Origin: Haliotis asinina
Lineage: Eukaryota > Mollusca > Gastropoda > Lepetellida > Haliotidae
DNA: 64,000 nt
NCBI RefSeq assembly: GCF_037392515.1
Contig: NC_090283.1
Coordinates: 15,499,501 to 15,563,500 of the forward strand
Reading direction: 5' to 3'
Part shown: piece by piece, positions 10,345-21,800 of the stretch
Position numbering within the stretch: the first letter of the stretch is position 1
Layout: every line of letters starts with the position of its first letter
Position numbers and translations under genes: made by a program
The notes under the pieces: model-generated
Seen by the model: the letters and a program-made list of their open reading frames with translations, nothing else
Told to the model about the DNA's origin: nothing
Database searches by the model: none

Positions 10345-10759
10345 CTACCCCCATGTAAACATGCCCATCAACCCTCATGCAGTCATGTACATCATCCTTA
10401 ATCCCCAAGCATGTGTTATGTAAACATCATCCAAAATTGGCTTCCATCCTTATCCCCTATCATGGACATCGTCCTTACCCCCTACCTGTGTTATGTAAAC
10501 ATATCCCATCATCTGTAATGTATTGCCATTGGCTTCTATCATTGTTATCATAACTGTCGGGTTCCAATCAGCGCTTGTTTATACTGGCTTCCAGCTTTCG
10601 TTAATTCATTCCACTTGTTACTTTGTTATTGTTTTTACCTGTACATATAAACATAGCTCTGTACCCCATTCTCAATCACCTGATGAAGGAGTAAGCATTA
10701 ACTCTGAAACGTTGTGTTCTCATATAAAGAAGTTGATATCCATAAAATCTTCATTCTTA
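10336..10759 (+). repeat. Right terminal repeat of Penelope element
   Basis: It is the inverted partner of 7606-8030. Shared strings include GTTCCAATCAGCGCTTGTTT and AATCTTCATTCTTA at the outer end. Confidence 0.85.
10677..10716 (+). ncRNA. Hammerhead-ribozyme core in right Penelope repeat
   Basis: CTGATGA is at 10680-10686, stem II at 10688-10692 and 10701-10705 (one G-U pair), and GAAAC at 10706-10710. Stem I could be CAC (10677-10679) with GTG (10714-10716). It is antisense to the ORF because the repeats are inverted. Confidence 0.65.
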
Positions 10760-11046
10760 ACTTGTTGATTGTGGTAAGCAGTCTCTGTCAGAGAGAAAGA
10801 TCAGTGTCTGGTTTATTCACACCAATATGTCTGGCTGCCTGTCTGCTAAAGACAACATGCAATGCACAGCTTCAGTCATTGACCACGTGCAATTTGAACT
10901 TAACACCTATCAAACTATATGACATAAAGAAAATAAGTTGATTTATGACTCGTGCACCCGAGTCCCGTCTCTGCCACAATATGTAAATAGGCACATGTGA
11001 TGCACATGACATGTTTTTATGCCTGTCGGTTGCAAACAAACTACAT

Positions 11047-11160
11047 TCATTTTTCTCGGATGACTGGATCTGACGGAAACTGGTGTAAACTCTTGTCAGT
11101 TTCAAGTCCTGCTTTGTACTTGGACGAATTACAGATTCCAGCCATGCAGTAGTTTACCAT
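11047..11160 (-). pseudogene. THAP zinc-finger fragment
   Basis: The minus-strand frame reads MVNYCMAGICNSSKYKAG, then SLHQFPSDPVIREK and a stop. The C-x4-C start and the FP-DPxxREKW signature are those of THAP domains, found in THAP proteins and P-element-like transposases. The expected Trp after REK is replaced by a TGA stop, and the later His/Cys ligands are not recognisable. It lies within the TTAA element and may be captured or transposase-derived. Confidence 0.55.
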
Positions 11161-12377
11161 TTCTACTGACATGATTTTTGATTGGATCGAGCGCAAATTC
11201 AGAGAACATGTATTTTCCAAACTCAACATCTCTATATACATTCTTCATGGATAATGACTTCTTTTCGTGTATATGATTTTGTTTGACAACAGTATATGAA
11301 TGAAACGATGCATGAAACGATGCATCAAGTACACAAAAAGAAGTTGTTATCCATAAAGAATCTTACTTTCTTGTGACTGGCTATACTTCTAAAATGCCCA
11401 TCAAACAGATCATCTTTCTGTGCACACAATGAACCCTCAGCATATCAGCAAATGAAACAGCCAATCGGAAGCCGTTGTTACACTTGAGTGCATATCCACC
11501 CGCTATGAATGGGTTCGGTGTCACGAGGGCTTCGTTTCGGGGAGTAAGCCCAAGTACAAAATATTGCACTTTTGAATCGCGATTGTACGCTTACAATAGT
11601 GTTTATTTGTTGTTTTTAAAAGCAGCAATGTACATTATATGTCATGAATAAGTGACAAATGTGTTTTAATTATATTTGATTTTTTGGTCGCATGTGACCT
11701 TTAAACATTCTAATATTATTATTAGCAAAGAGACCAAGTTATACAAAGTCCCAAGTCGATTTCACAATACTGATTCACAACACACAAGTGAGACAAAATC
11801 TAAGGCAATGGGTCACAAAATACATAGTAGTTAGCTCACCAAAGTCTTAGTGTGAGAGAAAAAGTTATCCAGAATGAAACATGGCGAGCGGTCTGACAGC
11901 AGTTAATGCTGATTATGGTGTTGGTGGAAAATGATAACGTAAACCCCAGTAATGTGTGAATGTGTCCGAACACGGCAACAAGCCTTTTTATAGATCTTCC
12001 GTCATTTCTCGAAAGTTCGGGCACATACGACTATCGCCAAAAGTGTAGAATGCTCTAGCAGTCTCCCGAAAGTCAGCAAATAATAGACAGTCAAGAACAG
12101 CAGATAATATCCGGACAGTCTACTACCAAAATCTTAAAAATGCTGACCATCTATTATATGAAATGTGACCAATTATAATTTTTATTCAAAACACGAAACG
12201 TTGTGACCCAATAATAATTATTACTTGATTAATAACAAAATATACAGAAAATACACACTGTTAGCAGAATTTAGCAGTGTATACTTTTTATTTGCATGCT
12301 TTTATAACTACATGAAACACCTTTACCTGACAGCAATATAATCTGGCATGTCTCAATTGACATCACTTCCTGATACA

Positions 12378-12951
12378 CCGATAAGGCTGCCTGACCTTTG
12401 CTGTCGTATTCTACTGTAACCTGAACATTCCATCGTGGTGCACGTAGACGATCGATTTTCCAGAAATTGGGTGTTACCTTAGTGATCACGTGATTTTGGT
12501 GTATTTTGGTGTTTTGTACTGTGAGTCACCTTCTTCATATAGCGCAGTTCATTCTGGCTGGACACAGATGACCAGAGTGAAGCACCTACAACCACTGTCA
12601 TTATTCTGGAGAAAGTAACTATCCTGATTCAGGATTTATCTGAGTGGACCTGCAACCAACAACGAACATAGATCAGGTGGGACTAGGTTGACTAACTATT
12701 TTTTTAATATTTATGTTCGTTACCTGCTCAAGCTAATTTGGTCTAGACTCTTCTCTCTGTGTAAATATGCCGTGTGAACTATACAGGTTGTACCTATACG
12801 TGTGGTCCAGGAGCCCCAGTTATACAAGAAACATGTATACAACCATTTGCCGATGCAGCTCTAAAACTGGGTTTACTGTTGGGCAACACTACCTTACATA
12901 TACCATACAGGTTACATCTGGAGTTCACTGCATAGCAACATACAAGTGTCT
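12378..12951. other. Unassigned non-coding stretch
   Basis: It lies between the solo LTR and a SINE. I see no conserved frame, repeat or RNA gene. Confidence 0.4.
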
Positions 12952-12960
12952 GTGTACATG

Positions 12961-13225
12961 AGTGAGTGAGTGAGTTTAGTTTTACGTCGCACTCAGCAAT
13001 ATTCCAGCTATATGGTCTGTAAATAATCGAGTGTGGACTAGACAATGCAGTGATCAACAACATGGGCATCGATCTGCGCAAATGGGAACCGATGACATGT
13101 GTCAACCAAGTCAGCGAGCCTGACCACCCGATCCCTTTAGTAGGATCTTACGACAGGCAAAGTCGCTTTTTATGGCAAGCATGGGTTGCTGAAGGCCTAT
13201 TCTACCCCGGGACCTTCACGGCCCC
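12961..13225 (-). repeat. Full-length (GTGA)n-tailed SINE with 9-bp target duplication
   Basis: The element is 265 bp. GTGTACATG flanks it at 12952-12960 and 13226-13234. On the minus strand it starts GGGGCCGTGAAGGTCCCG and ends in (ACTC)n. Its 3' segment resembles the LINE-alpha 3' end. Confidence 0.9.
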
Positions 13226-13515
13226 GTGTACATGAAGGGTGGCACATTGCGTAACTCGAACATGTCACTAAACATACCTGTCTGTGTGGTGGTGTTCTCG
13301 TGTAACAGACCCAAGCTCTGGTAGAGGGTTTTTATGCGATACAGGTATGTGTTTCCCGGATGTAAATCATAAACGTAATCAATGAGCACGGGATTGAAGA
13401 CCTCAAACCCCCTGCTTAACCGCTCACCGCGAACTATGTTCAAGTTGAACTTAGTGCAAATATTGCAAGTGTACTTCATGGAAAGAGTATGTGCACCCTG
13501 TGTAGCACAGGCCAC
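13216..13515 (-). other. Unrecognised 99-codon open frame with partial relative at 54 kb
   Basis: The minus-strand frame contains YTCNICTKFNLNIVRGERLS and IDYVYDLHPGNTYLYRIKTL. No family is recognised. The DNA of 13374-13520 has a diverged counterpart at 54388-54540, where the frame is broken. It could be an exon of an undetected minus-strand gene or part of a transposon. The last codons run into the SINE. Confidence 0.25.
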
Positions 13516-13635
13516 AGATCCAAATCCCTGCTCAGGATTTGTAGCGGTGACTCACCTATTTTCTCGTCATATTTCACAGAGTACATAAACGATGTGCAAC
13601 AAACCACATTAAACTGCCAGAACGCTACGTCAGAG

Positions 13636-13700
13636 CGAGTGAGTTAGTGTTACCCTGCTTTTAGCAATATTCCAGCAATATCACGGCTGAGGGACGCAAG
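13636..13700 (-). repeat. SINE/LINE tail fragment
   Basis: GCGAGTGAGTTAGTGTTACC followed by AGCAATATTCCAGCAATATC matches the shared tail region of the (GTGA)n SINE group. Confidence 0.6.
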
Positions 13701-13857
13701 AAATAGGCTTCTCAAAGTTTACTCCTCTGGGGGACACTTGGCTACCTCACTGTCCCCGCAACGTCATAGAACAAACGTAACCTCAAGGCATTGTTCATGA
13801 TGTCACATCACCTAGACAAAGTGACAGTTTTGCCCTTGGGCATCATCTGAAGACTTG

Positions 13858-13995
13858 TGAGTGAGTGAATGGATGCTGTTTTAGGGCGGACGTAGCAATA
13901 CTCCAGCAATGTCGGAAACGGGTTTGACATACTGTACCCCCGTCGAGAATCGAACCCAGACCATCAGGTGGTCGCTTCAACTACAGAGTCAAGAT
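13858..13995 (-). repeat. tRNA-derived SINE with the same tail
   Basis: On the minus strand it contains a pol III B-box-like GGTTCGATTC in the head and ends with the AATATTGCT-like block and (CACT)n tail. The head differs from the copy at 12961, so this is another SINE family sharing the tail. Confidence 0.6.
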
Positions 13996-13999
13996 ATTT

Positions 14000-14464
14000 C
14001 TTCTTGCCAAAATGCACAAGATCAGATGTACAATGAAAAATATGTCGTAATACACGACGGAAAATGGTAATCAAATGATCATCATTTCTATATTTATTGC
14101 TGCAGAAATCATCTTTTGTGTGGTTAATGGGCGCTTTCAGCGACTTGTTGGAACATGCAGTGAAGGAACTGGTTCAGTATTCATTGAGTGTATGTGAAAA
14201 GAAACCTTGTCAAAAACAGCAAAAAGTAACCACACCAACACAGTGTTTGATTCAGACGCCCAATCACAACAGTCTAGTGCATGTGGATAACAGACTTTCC
14301 AAGCAACTTGTGGCAACGGTTGAATTAGTGTCCTGGTGTGTTTCAGTACCCATGTTGCTCGCTGTTTTCATTTCAAACTCAACGCCAACGAATACTGAAT
14401 CAGTTGTTTCACTGCATGATCCACACATAGGTGTTATTGATAACATGTGATTTTCCTGTTACAG
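14000..14464. other. Upstream of CARD exon; first exon not found
   Basis: An open stretch of 117 codons (14097-14450) overlaps it, but it shows no domain and contains the splice acceptor region of the CARD exon, so I treat it as non-coding. No TATA-like promoter stands out. Confidence 0.3.
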
Positions 14465-14764
14465 ATATACAAACCACACTGCATGAGACAATGGACCTTC
14501 CCCACGTCCTCATCCTGCAGAAGAATCATCTGTATCTGAAGGAGAACCTTCAGGTCGAACCTGTGTTGGATGCCTTGTATCAGGAATGTATCTTCACACA
14601 GGCAGACTATGATAGATGTCGACACGCTGGGGCAGAGAAATGTCAGATGGTGTTGGAAACGCTGAAAAAGAAGGGAGTAGAAGGTTACAAGACACTCTGT
14701 GCCGTCCTCGACACCGTACAGCCTTTCATCAAGGAAAGGCTTGATAGTACCTCAACTGAAGCAG
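14465..14764 (+). CDS. TRIM gene exon: CARD death-fold domain
   Basis: The acceptor is at 14463-14464 and the donor GTAGGC at 14765. The likely start is the ATG at 14491, because the CARD begins a few residues later (LILQKNHLYLKENL). The reading VEPVLDALYQECIFTQADYD, then MVLETLKKKGVEGYKTLCAVL, follows the six-helix CARD pattern: hydrophobic helix 1 with N-R/H, the LD-L helix 2, and a KKG turn before the last helices. CARDs assemble homotypically with other CARDs in immune and death signalling. The exon is phase 1 to phase 1, which suits domain shuffling. An upstream 5' UTR exon is expected from the acceptor, but I could not place it. Confidence 0.8.
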
Positions 14765-17700
14765 GTAGGCAAACCTTACTTGATGTACGTACATATATTG
14801 CTAATCATCTAAGCAGCAAGGAAAAGGAACTTTGAACATATCAAGTGAAGTAACAGATGGAAACGGTCAAATATGTATCATGTGATATGCATACAATGGA
14901 TACCGTAGGTCTGTAAGTCTGCAAATTGAAAACTGTACTAATGGCCAATGCTCTGTCTTGAATACAAACACTTTGGCGACACTTGCCCGGTACGTCCATA
15001 TATTTGAGCATTTGGGCGCATTCAGCGTCACCCACCAGCGTTTCCCTTCTTCTTTTGTCGCGCCTCCTGCCTTCGATATGAATGCTGGTGAAATCCTGCT
15101 TGTGACCTGTGTGTTTTCTGGGACAGGTAGTCCCTTACATGTATTGACTGGCATTGCTAATGTGCTTGGAACTGGCGCTCCACTCTGCATGACTAAAAAC
15201 TCTACCATCAGCTCCCTTATGTGCTTGGAACTGGCGCTTCACACTGCATGACTATAATGTCTACCATCCGCTCCCTGATGTGCCTGTACTCGTGCTTCAC
15301 TCTCCAAGACTATAGTGTCTACCATCCGCCCTTCATTTCTTCCTGCAATTGTCAAGGAAGGAGGGACAGCGCATCATTGGTCATGGAATGATGGCTGTAG
15401 CTGGTTATCTTAGTGACGCTTCACTTTAAGTCAAAACGATTACAAACGACTCAGGTCTTGCCCAACACCCACAATGTCTGTATCAAGCAGTATTCCAATT
15501 CGTTGACTAAAGCTTTTGTTTCTAAATGTTGTGATAATGGGATGACGGACTGAAGGTGTCCTCTCTCAATCAGTACCTGTTTCTGTCGTTCAGGCTGTCT
15601 GTTTCAGTCGACCACTTGCTCCTTGTAAGCAAGATTGTGTACAGCGTAAATCTCTGAAGCACACAATGTCCTAAAAGGTTCCACATACATTCAATATGAT
15701 TTAGGTCTTGATTTTTTTGTCAAGTGTTTTCATATAAGCCTGCTTCTCTAAGGTGCCCCTTAGAAGTCTTTGGCAATCAAGAGTGCCTTTTAGAGTGACA
15801 AATTTCGTCTTTCAGTCATATGATAGCCGGACACTAAAACAAACGTGTAACCGAATGCAAACTGCCTCAGTATATCCCCCCACCCCGCCTCTGTTTCTTA
15901 TGATAAATCAAACAACATAATTTCTTTAAAAGGAAAGTGTTATATTTTTTAGGTAATACAGATCTCGTCTTTGTTATCAAGGACAAACTGGAAGCTATGT
16001 ACAAAAAGGAACTTGCTAAAAAAGATGGAGAGATAGCTGACTTGAAATCTGTAAGTTGTGATGATACATCGAAAGTACGTCTTCTTGTAAGGCTTAAATG
16101 CCCTTTGTCTTGTGAATGGTTGAAAATCGATAACACGCCTTTAGTGTTTTCCAAAGATAATGAAACACAAAACATACTCTGTCAATAACTGTGAATGTTA
16201 TATAAGACGTGCAGTCTGACAAAGTATCTGGTCGTTTATTTAAAAGGAGTCGGTATTTACTTGTTTTCTGGGCCCGGCCGTTTATTTTCAGACGATAGAA
16301 GGACTTGAACAACAAGTGGAACAAAGCAACGTTGATCATGCTGAACTGGAAGGAATCATGAAGAAAGAAAGTGATGAACACATATCAGAGATAGCAAAGA
16401 AAAACGAGGAAATTGAAACACGTAAGTTGACACTTATATATGACAATACTGTTACAAACAAACAAAGGTGATAACTAATGTGCTGGGTGTACTTGAAATG
16501 TATATTGACATTGTTAAAGTATTGCATCTGAAGGCAACAATAAAAAGACAAAACAAAAAAAACCCATATGCACACAGAAGCCCATAGAGAAACTCACACA
16601 TCGTACAATGCAACCAAGTATTGTAGAGTAGTAAGTAATTTAGTATATCTATAGATAATATAGTTTATATTGTCAGTGTCGATGGTGATATCCGCGATAT
16701 TCCATGTTGTAATACTTCTGAATAGAAAGGGAGCTATTTGCAAATAAATGACCATAAATATCTGGAAGGTGACAAACTGCTATTTGGCTCAGTCCTTCCA
16801 TTTTTGTCGTTTCAGTGAAGACAGCTGTGTCAAAGTTAAAGCATGAGTTGCAGCAGTGTCATGCAAAATGTGACAAAGTGGAGAAGGTGGGTAGATTATA
16901 ATTTAGTGTACTTTAGGTCGTAATGTGGACAAAATCTGAAATAAGAAAGGAACCAGTGTATGCAAAACATAATAAAACAAGGACAAATGAGATGAAATGA
17001 CATTTGTCGTTTCAGGCACTGAGGGAAGAACGGGAGGCATATGATGCTCTTGTAGGTGTTTCAAGGTCAGATTCTCCAGACAGGGTGGACAATAAAGAGC
17101 AAGTCCAACATGCAGGTACATTAGACAGATCAATAATCGGCCATGCATATGTGTAGTCTGGCAGGAAACCAAACACTGTCTAACTGCGGTTCTTGTCATT
17201 TGTATGGTTTTAGGTTCCACTGGGACAATGTGCCAGCTTTCGGCTGTGTCCTGTTGTGATGAGAGTCAGCTTCGCCTTCTGCCATGCCTTCATTCTGCCT
17301 GCAAGCCATGCCTTGATCACCAAGCTACACAGACGGAAGAGAATTGCATACACTGTCCTTCATGTGCCCGTCAGTTCACCGTGGAGCAGACAACAATAGA
17401 TCATGTCAGACGCAATGAAGCTGCCTATAAAGACAACGTTGATGGTGAGATGAAATGCAGCTACATCGATGAAGATCATGATGCAAAGGCTGTGGTGTAC
17501 TGTCACGAATGTGATGACAATATCTGCTCTGACTGCCATGAACACCACGACAAACGAAAACGGTATCGAAATCACAGAGTAACTGCGATCAGCCAGGCAC
17601 AGAATATCCTTATGAGGCAGTGGCTGAAAGAACCTTATTGTAAAGATCACCCTGACAACAAACTGCAGCTGTATGACCACACGTGTAAGAAGGCCGTCTG

Positions 17701-18755
17701 TCTTATATGTGTGCATGGGGCCCACAACAGGCACGAGAAGGAAGACTTGAATCAAGCATATGACGAAGCGAAGGGACAGCTAGAGGAGCAAGTGATAAAG
17801 CAACGAGATAAACTGCAATATGTCGCTAAAGGTGTGAAAACTGTCACGGGTCACCAAACTGAGCTGGTAGCGACTCAGAAAAGACTGGAGCAAGTTGCAA
17901 CTAAAGTTTGTAAAGCTGTTGCTGTAAAGTTTCTTCATAGACAGAAGCAACTCATGCGGGAAATTCAAATGAGTCTTCAAGCCCCAAACGAAAGGGCTCA
18001 AGAGAAACTTGACTCTTTACATGGCGTTTATTCGTCAATAGTATCAGCGATAGACTACACCCAGAGAACACTTGAATCTACGAGACGAGAGGAGCTCATT
18101 ACTCTCAAAGATGTACTGCAGACGAAATGTGATGAAAATCTGAAGTGGATGCTTCCAGAAGATGACACACGAGACACGAGAATCATCCTTTCCTTTCAAG
18201 GCCAGAGAGCTTTGGAGGAACTTATCGCCACATTTGGTTCTCTCGCCTCAAGTCTAAACATGGACCATATTCCAGATTCTCAACCCAGCTTACAAGGTAA
18301 TTACATAATCGAAACATGGACCAGTGTCTCACTAGAGTAAGTGAACCCTTCCTTTCTTGGTTCATCCCATTTGAACACTCTTACTTAAAACATACTGCTT
18401 GTTAATCAGCTATATTAATGTTCCTCGTAGGCACAGAAATATAATACCTTCAACCGATTTAATAATTATGGTGAATATTAGTTGAAAAGTGACAATCAGT
18501 TATGGATTGCGTTTTACATTGGTCTAGTCTGTACTCTATTACATTTACATAATACTCATGAGAAATGGACCGGTGAATCGATTTCAGTGCGATTAAGATT
18601 GGTCTGGTCTGTATTCTGTTTCAGATCTGATGACGATGACAAAGAGAGAACAAGAAACTATCATGGTATGATGTCATCACACAGTAAATGTAGTCTTCAA
18701 AATACGCACATGTTTGTATAGAGGTGTGTTTATGTATGCATGTGCATGTGTGTGC

Positions 18756-18839
<84 letters not shown>

Positions 18840-21800
18840 GTGTGTTTGCATGCGTGCAAATAGGTTGGGATGGTAGTGTCGGGTGATGATGTGTGTGTGT
18901 TTGGGTTGATGGATGGACAGATGCATGTACGTAGGCACACACATATTGTGCCACACAAGTGATCTGTTTGATGCAAGTGTTGTTGTTTCAGATGCATGAA
19001 GGGAGGTGGCAGCAACTTACACAGATGATATGTCACTTCATCCCAGGTACGTAGCGACACAAGGATGCAGGGTGGGAAAACTACACAGCAAATAATACAA
19101 GCAACTTTTAAACATTACAGTGTATAATAACCATAAAAATGTAAATGTATTTTCTACCTACATCATGTCACGTTATATCATGGAACTGTTCTGTAAATAT
19201 TAATAATGAGATATTTGTATGAAATTGAATATAAATATTTCTGTCTGATCAGAACTCCAAGAATCAGACAGCAGAGTGGCGAGACCACAGGAACCTGAAC
19301 AGCTGACATCAGAGGAAGTATATAGCATTTTTATAAAAGTACGTCCAATATTCCTATTAGTTCTTCACTGCACACTTTTTTTTATCGCAATGGAATTGAG
19401 AGGTCATTAAATTGAGAGCATGTCCTCGTAACATGATGGTATTCACTCAGCCATGCACATGGATACTACCGCTTTCATTATGCATTCTCTCAATTTAAAC
19501 TACATGACGTGGAAGATAGTCGACTAAATGTTCCTATATAAACCGTTTTCATGTATTTACTCTCTATATTTTACACCTTTACTTTCAGCTCATCCCCGTT
19601 GAGGCATTTTCACATGGTATTACCCTGAAAGGTATGTACACTATGATGTATTTTCATCCTCCTGTAGGGCGCCACATGCCTTCTCTGTTCGCAAACAGCA
19701 GGCACCCTCATTGATCTTCATCAAGCCGTCCCTAACGTTTCCCTGCCATTTTGTATAGTGGCCCCAACGAAATCTCTTTTTCAGCAGAAAGTATGGAATT
19801 CTGATGACGATAACGTTTTCAATAATAAAACTAGTTATTCGGCAAATATTTAGACCTCAAAATCCCTCAAATTCATGAAGAAATACTGTAACTGCTGCTT
19901 GGAGTTTATATTTCGCCAGGAACTCGGTCAATCATAATGTTCTTTCCACATAGCTGTTAAACGTTTATCAGCTTAACACGAAAATAACGTTTTTAGCAAA
20001 TGTATGGTTGAAGTGTTCAGTTGATTTAAGGTGACGATTCCAGCCTGTGCCCCAAACCGTTGTTTATGGTACAACAATTATCACTGATGCTTAGTATCAA
20101 CTTGCATACACACATCACCCCGACACCCCTGGTATGAGTTACATAATGTACAGGAGGTTTAACCATATCCCACTGACGAGGTATCCTGTTACAATTACTT
20201 CATAACTTATCAATGTTCAGAAACAAATGTGCCATTGTGATGTAACTCTTCTTTACAGGCTGCGCCACATTGCATACCATCAGGAAGGACTGTGGTATTG
20301 TTTTCATTATCTGTAAGTACATTTTGATCATCATGAGTTTTCAATGAGTGAGTGAGTGAGTGAGTTAAAGTTTAACGTCACATCGGCAATATTTCAGCCA
20401 TATCGCGACGGGAACGTAACATTAAAATGGAATATATTAGTATTATAAAAACCTGTCGACGAAGGACAGTAAAACAACTAGAACATCACAGAAAAGAATG
20501 TAAAACTAGTAGCTATGCCTAAAACAATTTATCTATAAAGGACAATACAATATAAAACTGGGCTATAGATTGCTAACAACTGAATGGAGATCACCATACT
20601 AGGGACCATGGGGACTTACAGTACCTTTGCTACCTTCATGGACCCTAGCTGGATTTACATCATCCCCTCAGCCATCAGCAATTTGGGAAATCTAGCCACA
20701 CAGTAAAAAACACTTATACTACGATTAAAAACCTGGAAATTTAGAAAATACTTTCAATGTTTGTGGACTTACGTACCCTCTCAGGAGGACAATAGTTTTA
20801 CAGTACTTCAACCCCCTTTGAGGATACAGCCACTAACAATTCTAGTTACTAATCTAAACTACCAATTATTAAAATACATATATCTACAGAATCGCAGTGC
20901 TCAAATTTCTACCATGAAATCAATTTCCTTTAAAAAACCAATGATTAAATGAGAACTAACAGTTGTAAAAAGATCCTTGATAGTTTTGACATTGAAATAC
21001 TTATCCCTTGTGATGGAGAATTCAACACAGTCAAGCAGAATATGCTTGACCGTAACTCTCTCATCACAAGGGATACAAAACGGAGGATCCTCACCTTTTA
21101 ACAGATACTTATGGGTATATCTTGTATGGCCAATACGACATCGTCGTATGATTACCTCTTCAAATCTCGACTGACAACCCAAGTGGGTATAACCAATGTA
21201 GGGTTTTATTTCATGTAGTTTATTGATATCTACTTGGGTGTCCCACTTCTTCTGCATCAGATCACGGATGTAAGTTCTAATGCTCGCTTTGTAATCAGAG
21301 TATGGAATAAGAAGTGGTGTCACAGATTTGTTGAGTGCTGCCTTGGCAGCAAGATCGGCAATTGCGTTACCGGAAATACCTACGTGGCTGGGTAACCAAC
21401 AAAAGACGATGTCGTATTGGCCAGTGGCAAGATTATTATACAATTCAATAATTTCAAATAAAAGTGGATGTTTACAAGAGATATTTTTAATAGCCTGAAG
21501 GCAAGAAAGAGAGTCGGAAAAGATTATATATTGTTTACGTTTAGGGTGTCTTTCAATATATTTAAGAGCTGTTAGTATGGCGTTAGCTTCAGCTGTAAAA
21601 ATGGAGCTGTTACCTGGAATTCTAGAAGATATTGTTCTGGATCCAATGACAGTGGCACAAGCCACTGCACCACCGTCCTTGGACCCATCTGTAAATAAGG
21701 ATTTATAATTGCTATATTTATGTTTTAATTGATTATATTCTTGTTTATACTGTAATTCATTAGTTTCTGATTTTTTAAATGAAGTTAATGTTAGATCAAC

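Larger units (their letters stand above)
7573..10759 (-). mobile_element. Penelope-like retroelement, full-length with inverted terminal repeats
   Basis: A 12-bp target duplication, ACTTGTTGATTG, flanks it at 7561-7572 and 10760-10771. Inverted repeats of about 425 bp (about 7606-8030 and 10336-10759) enclose a single minus-strand ORF. A 33-bp extension (7573-7605) sits outside the left repeat. Inverted LTR-like repeats, a GIY-YIG enzyme and hammerhead motifs are known Penelope features. Confidence 0.9.
7228..11700. mobile_element. TTAA-flanked DNA element with short TIRs
   Basis: The ends are inverted: AGGTCACATGCAAC at 7228 and, on the other strand, AGGTCACATGCGAC ending at 11700. TTAA flanks both sides (7224-7227 and 11701-11704), and removing one TTAA plus the element restores LTR sequence seen intact near 63690. 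TTAA targets suggest a piggyBac-like mechanism. Without the Penelope insert the element is about 1.3 kb. No full transposase is seen; a THAP-like fragment lies at 11047-11160. Confidence 0.7.
6495..12377 (-). mobile_element. Solo LTR (gypsy family) split by nested insertions
   Basis: Outer pieces 6495-7227 and 11701-12377 together align with the LTRs at 60373-61094 and 63180-64000 (for example TATAACAACCAGCGGTGGTA, GACAAAATCTAAGGCAATGG and GACATCACTTCCTG). On the minus strand it begins TGTATCAGGAAGTG and ends GGTCACA, so it has TG...CA ends. Removing the insertion gives an LTR of about 1.4 kb. No internal region adjoins it and no matching 5-bp target duplication is evident. Confidence 0.75.

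Noticed and set aside
8715..10408. Several frames of 75-119 codons overlapping the Penelope ORF
   Set aside because: They lie in other frames or on the opposite strand of a long, motif-bearing ORF, so they are shadows.
14097..14450. 117-codon plus-strand frame upstream of the CARD exon
   Set aside because: No domain or compositional signal. It runs through the splice acceptor region of the CARD exon and is better read as intron or 5' flank.
18621..19060. Minus-strand frames of 74-127 codons rich in His, Thr, Ile and Tyr
   Set aside because: They are translations of the (TA)n(TG)n microsatellite and its surroundings, with no domain and no supporting splice sites.
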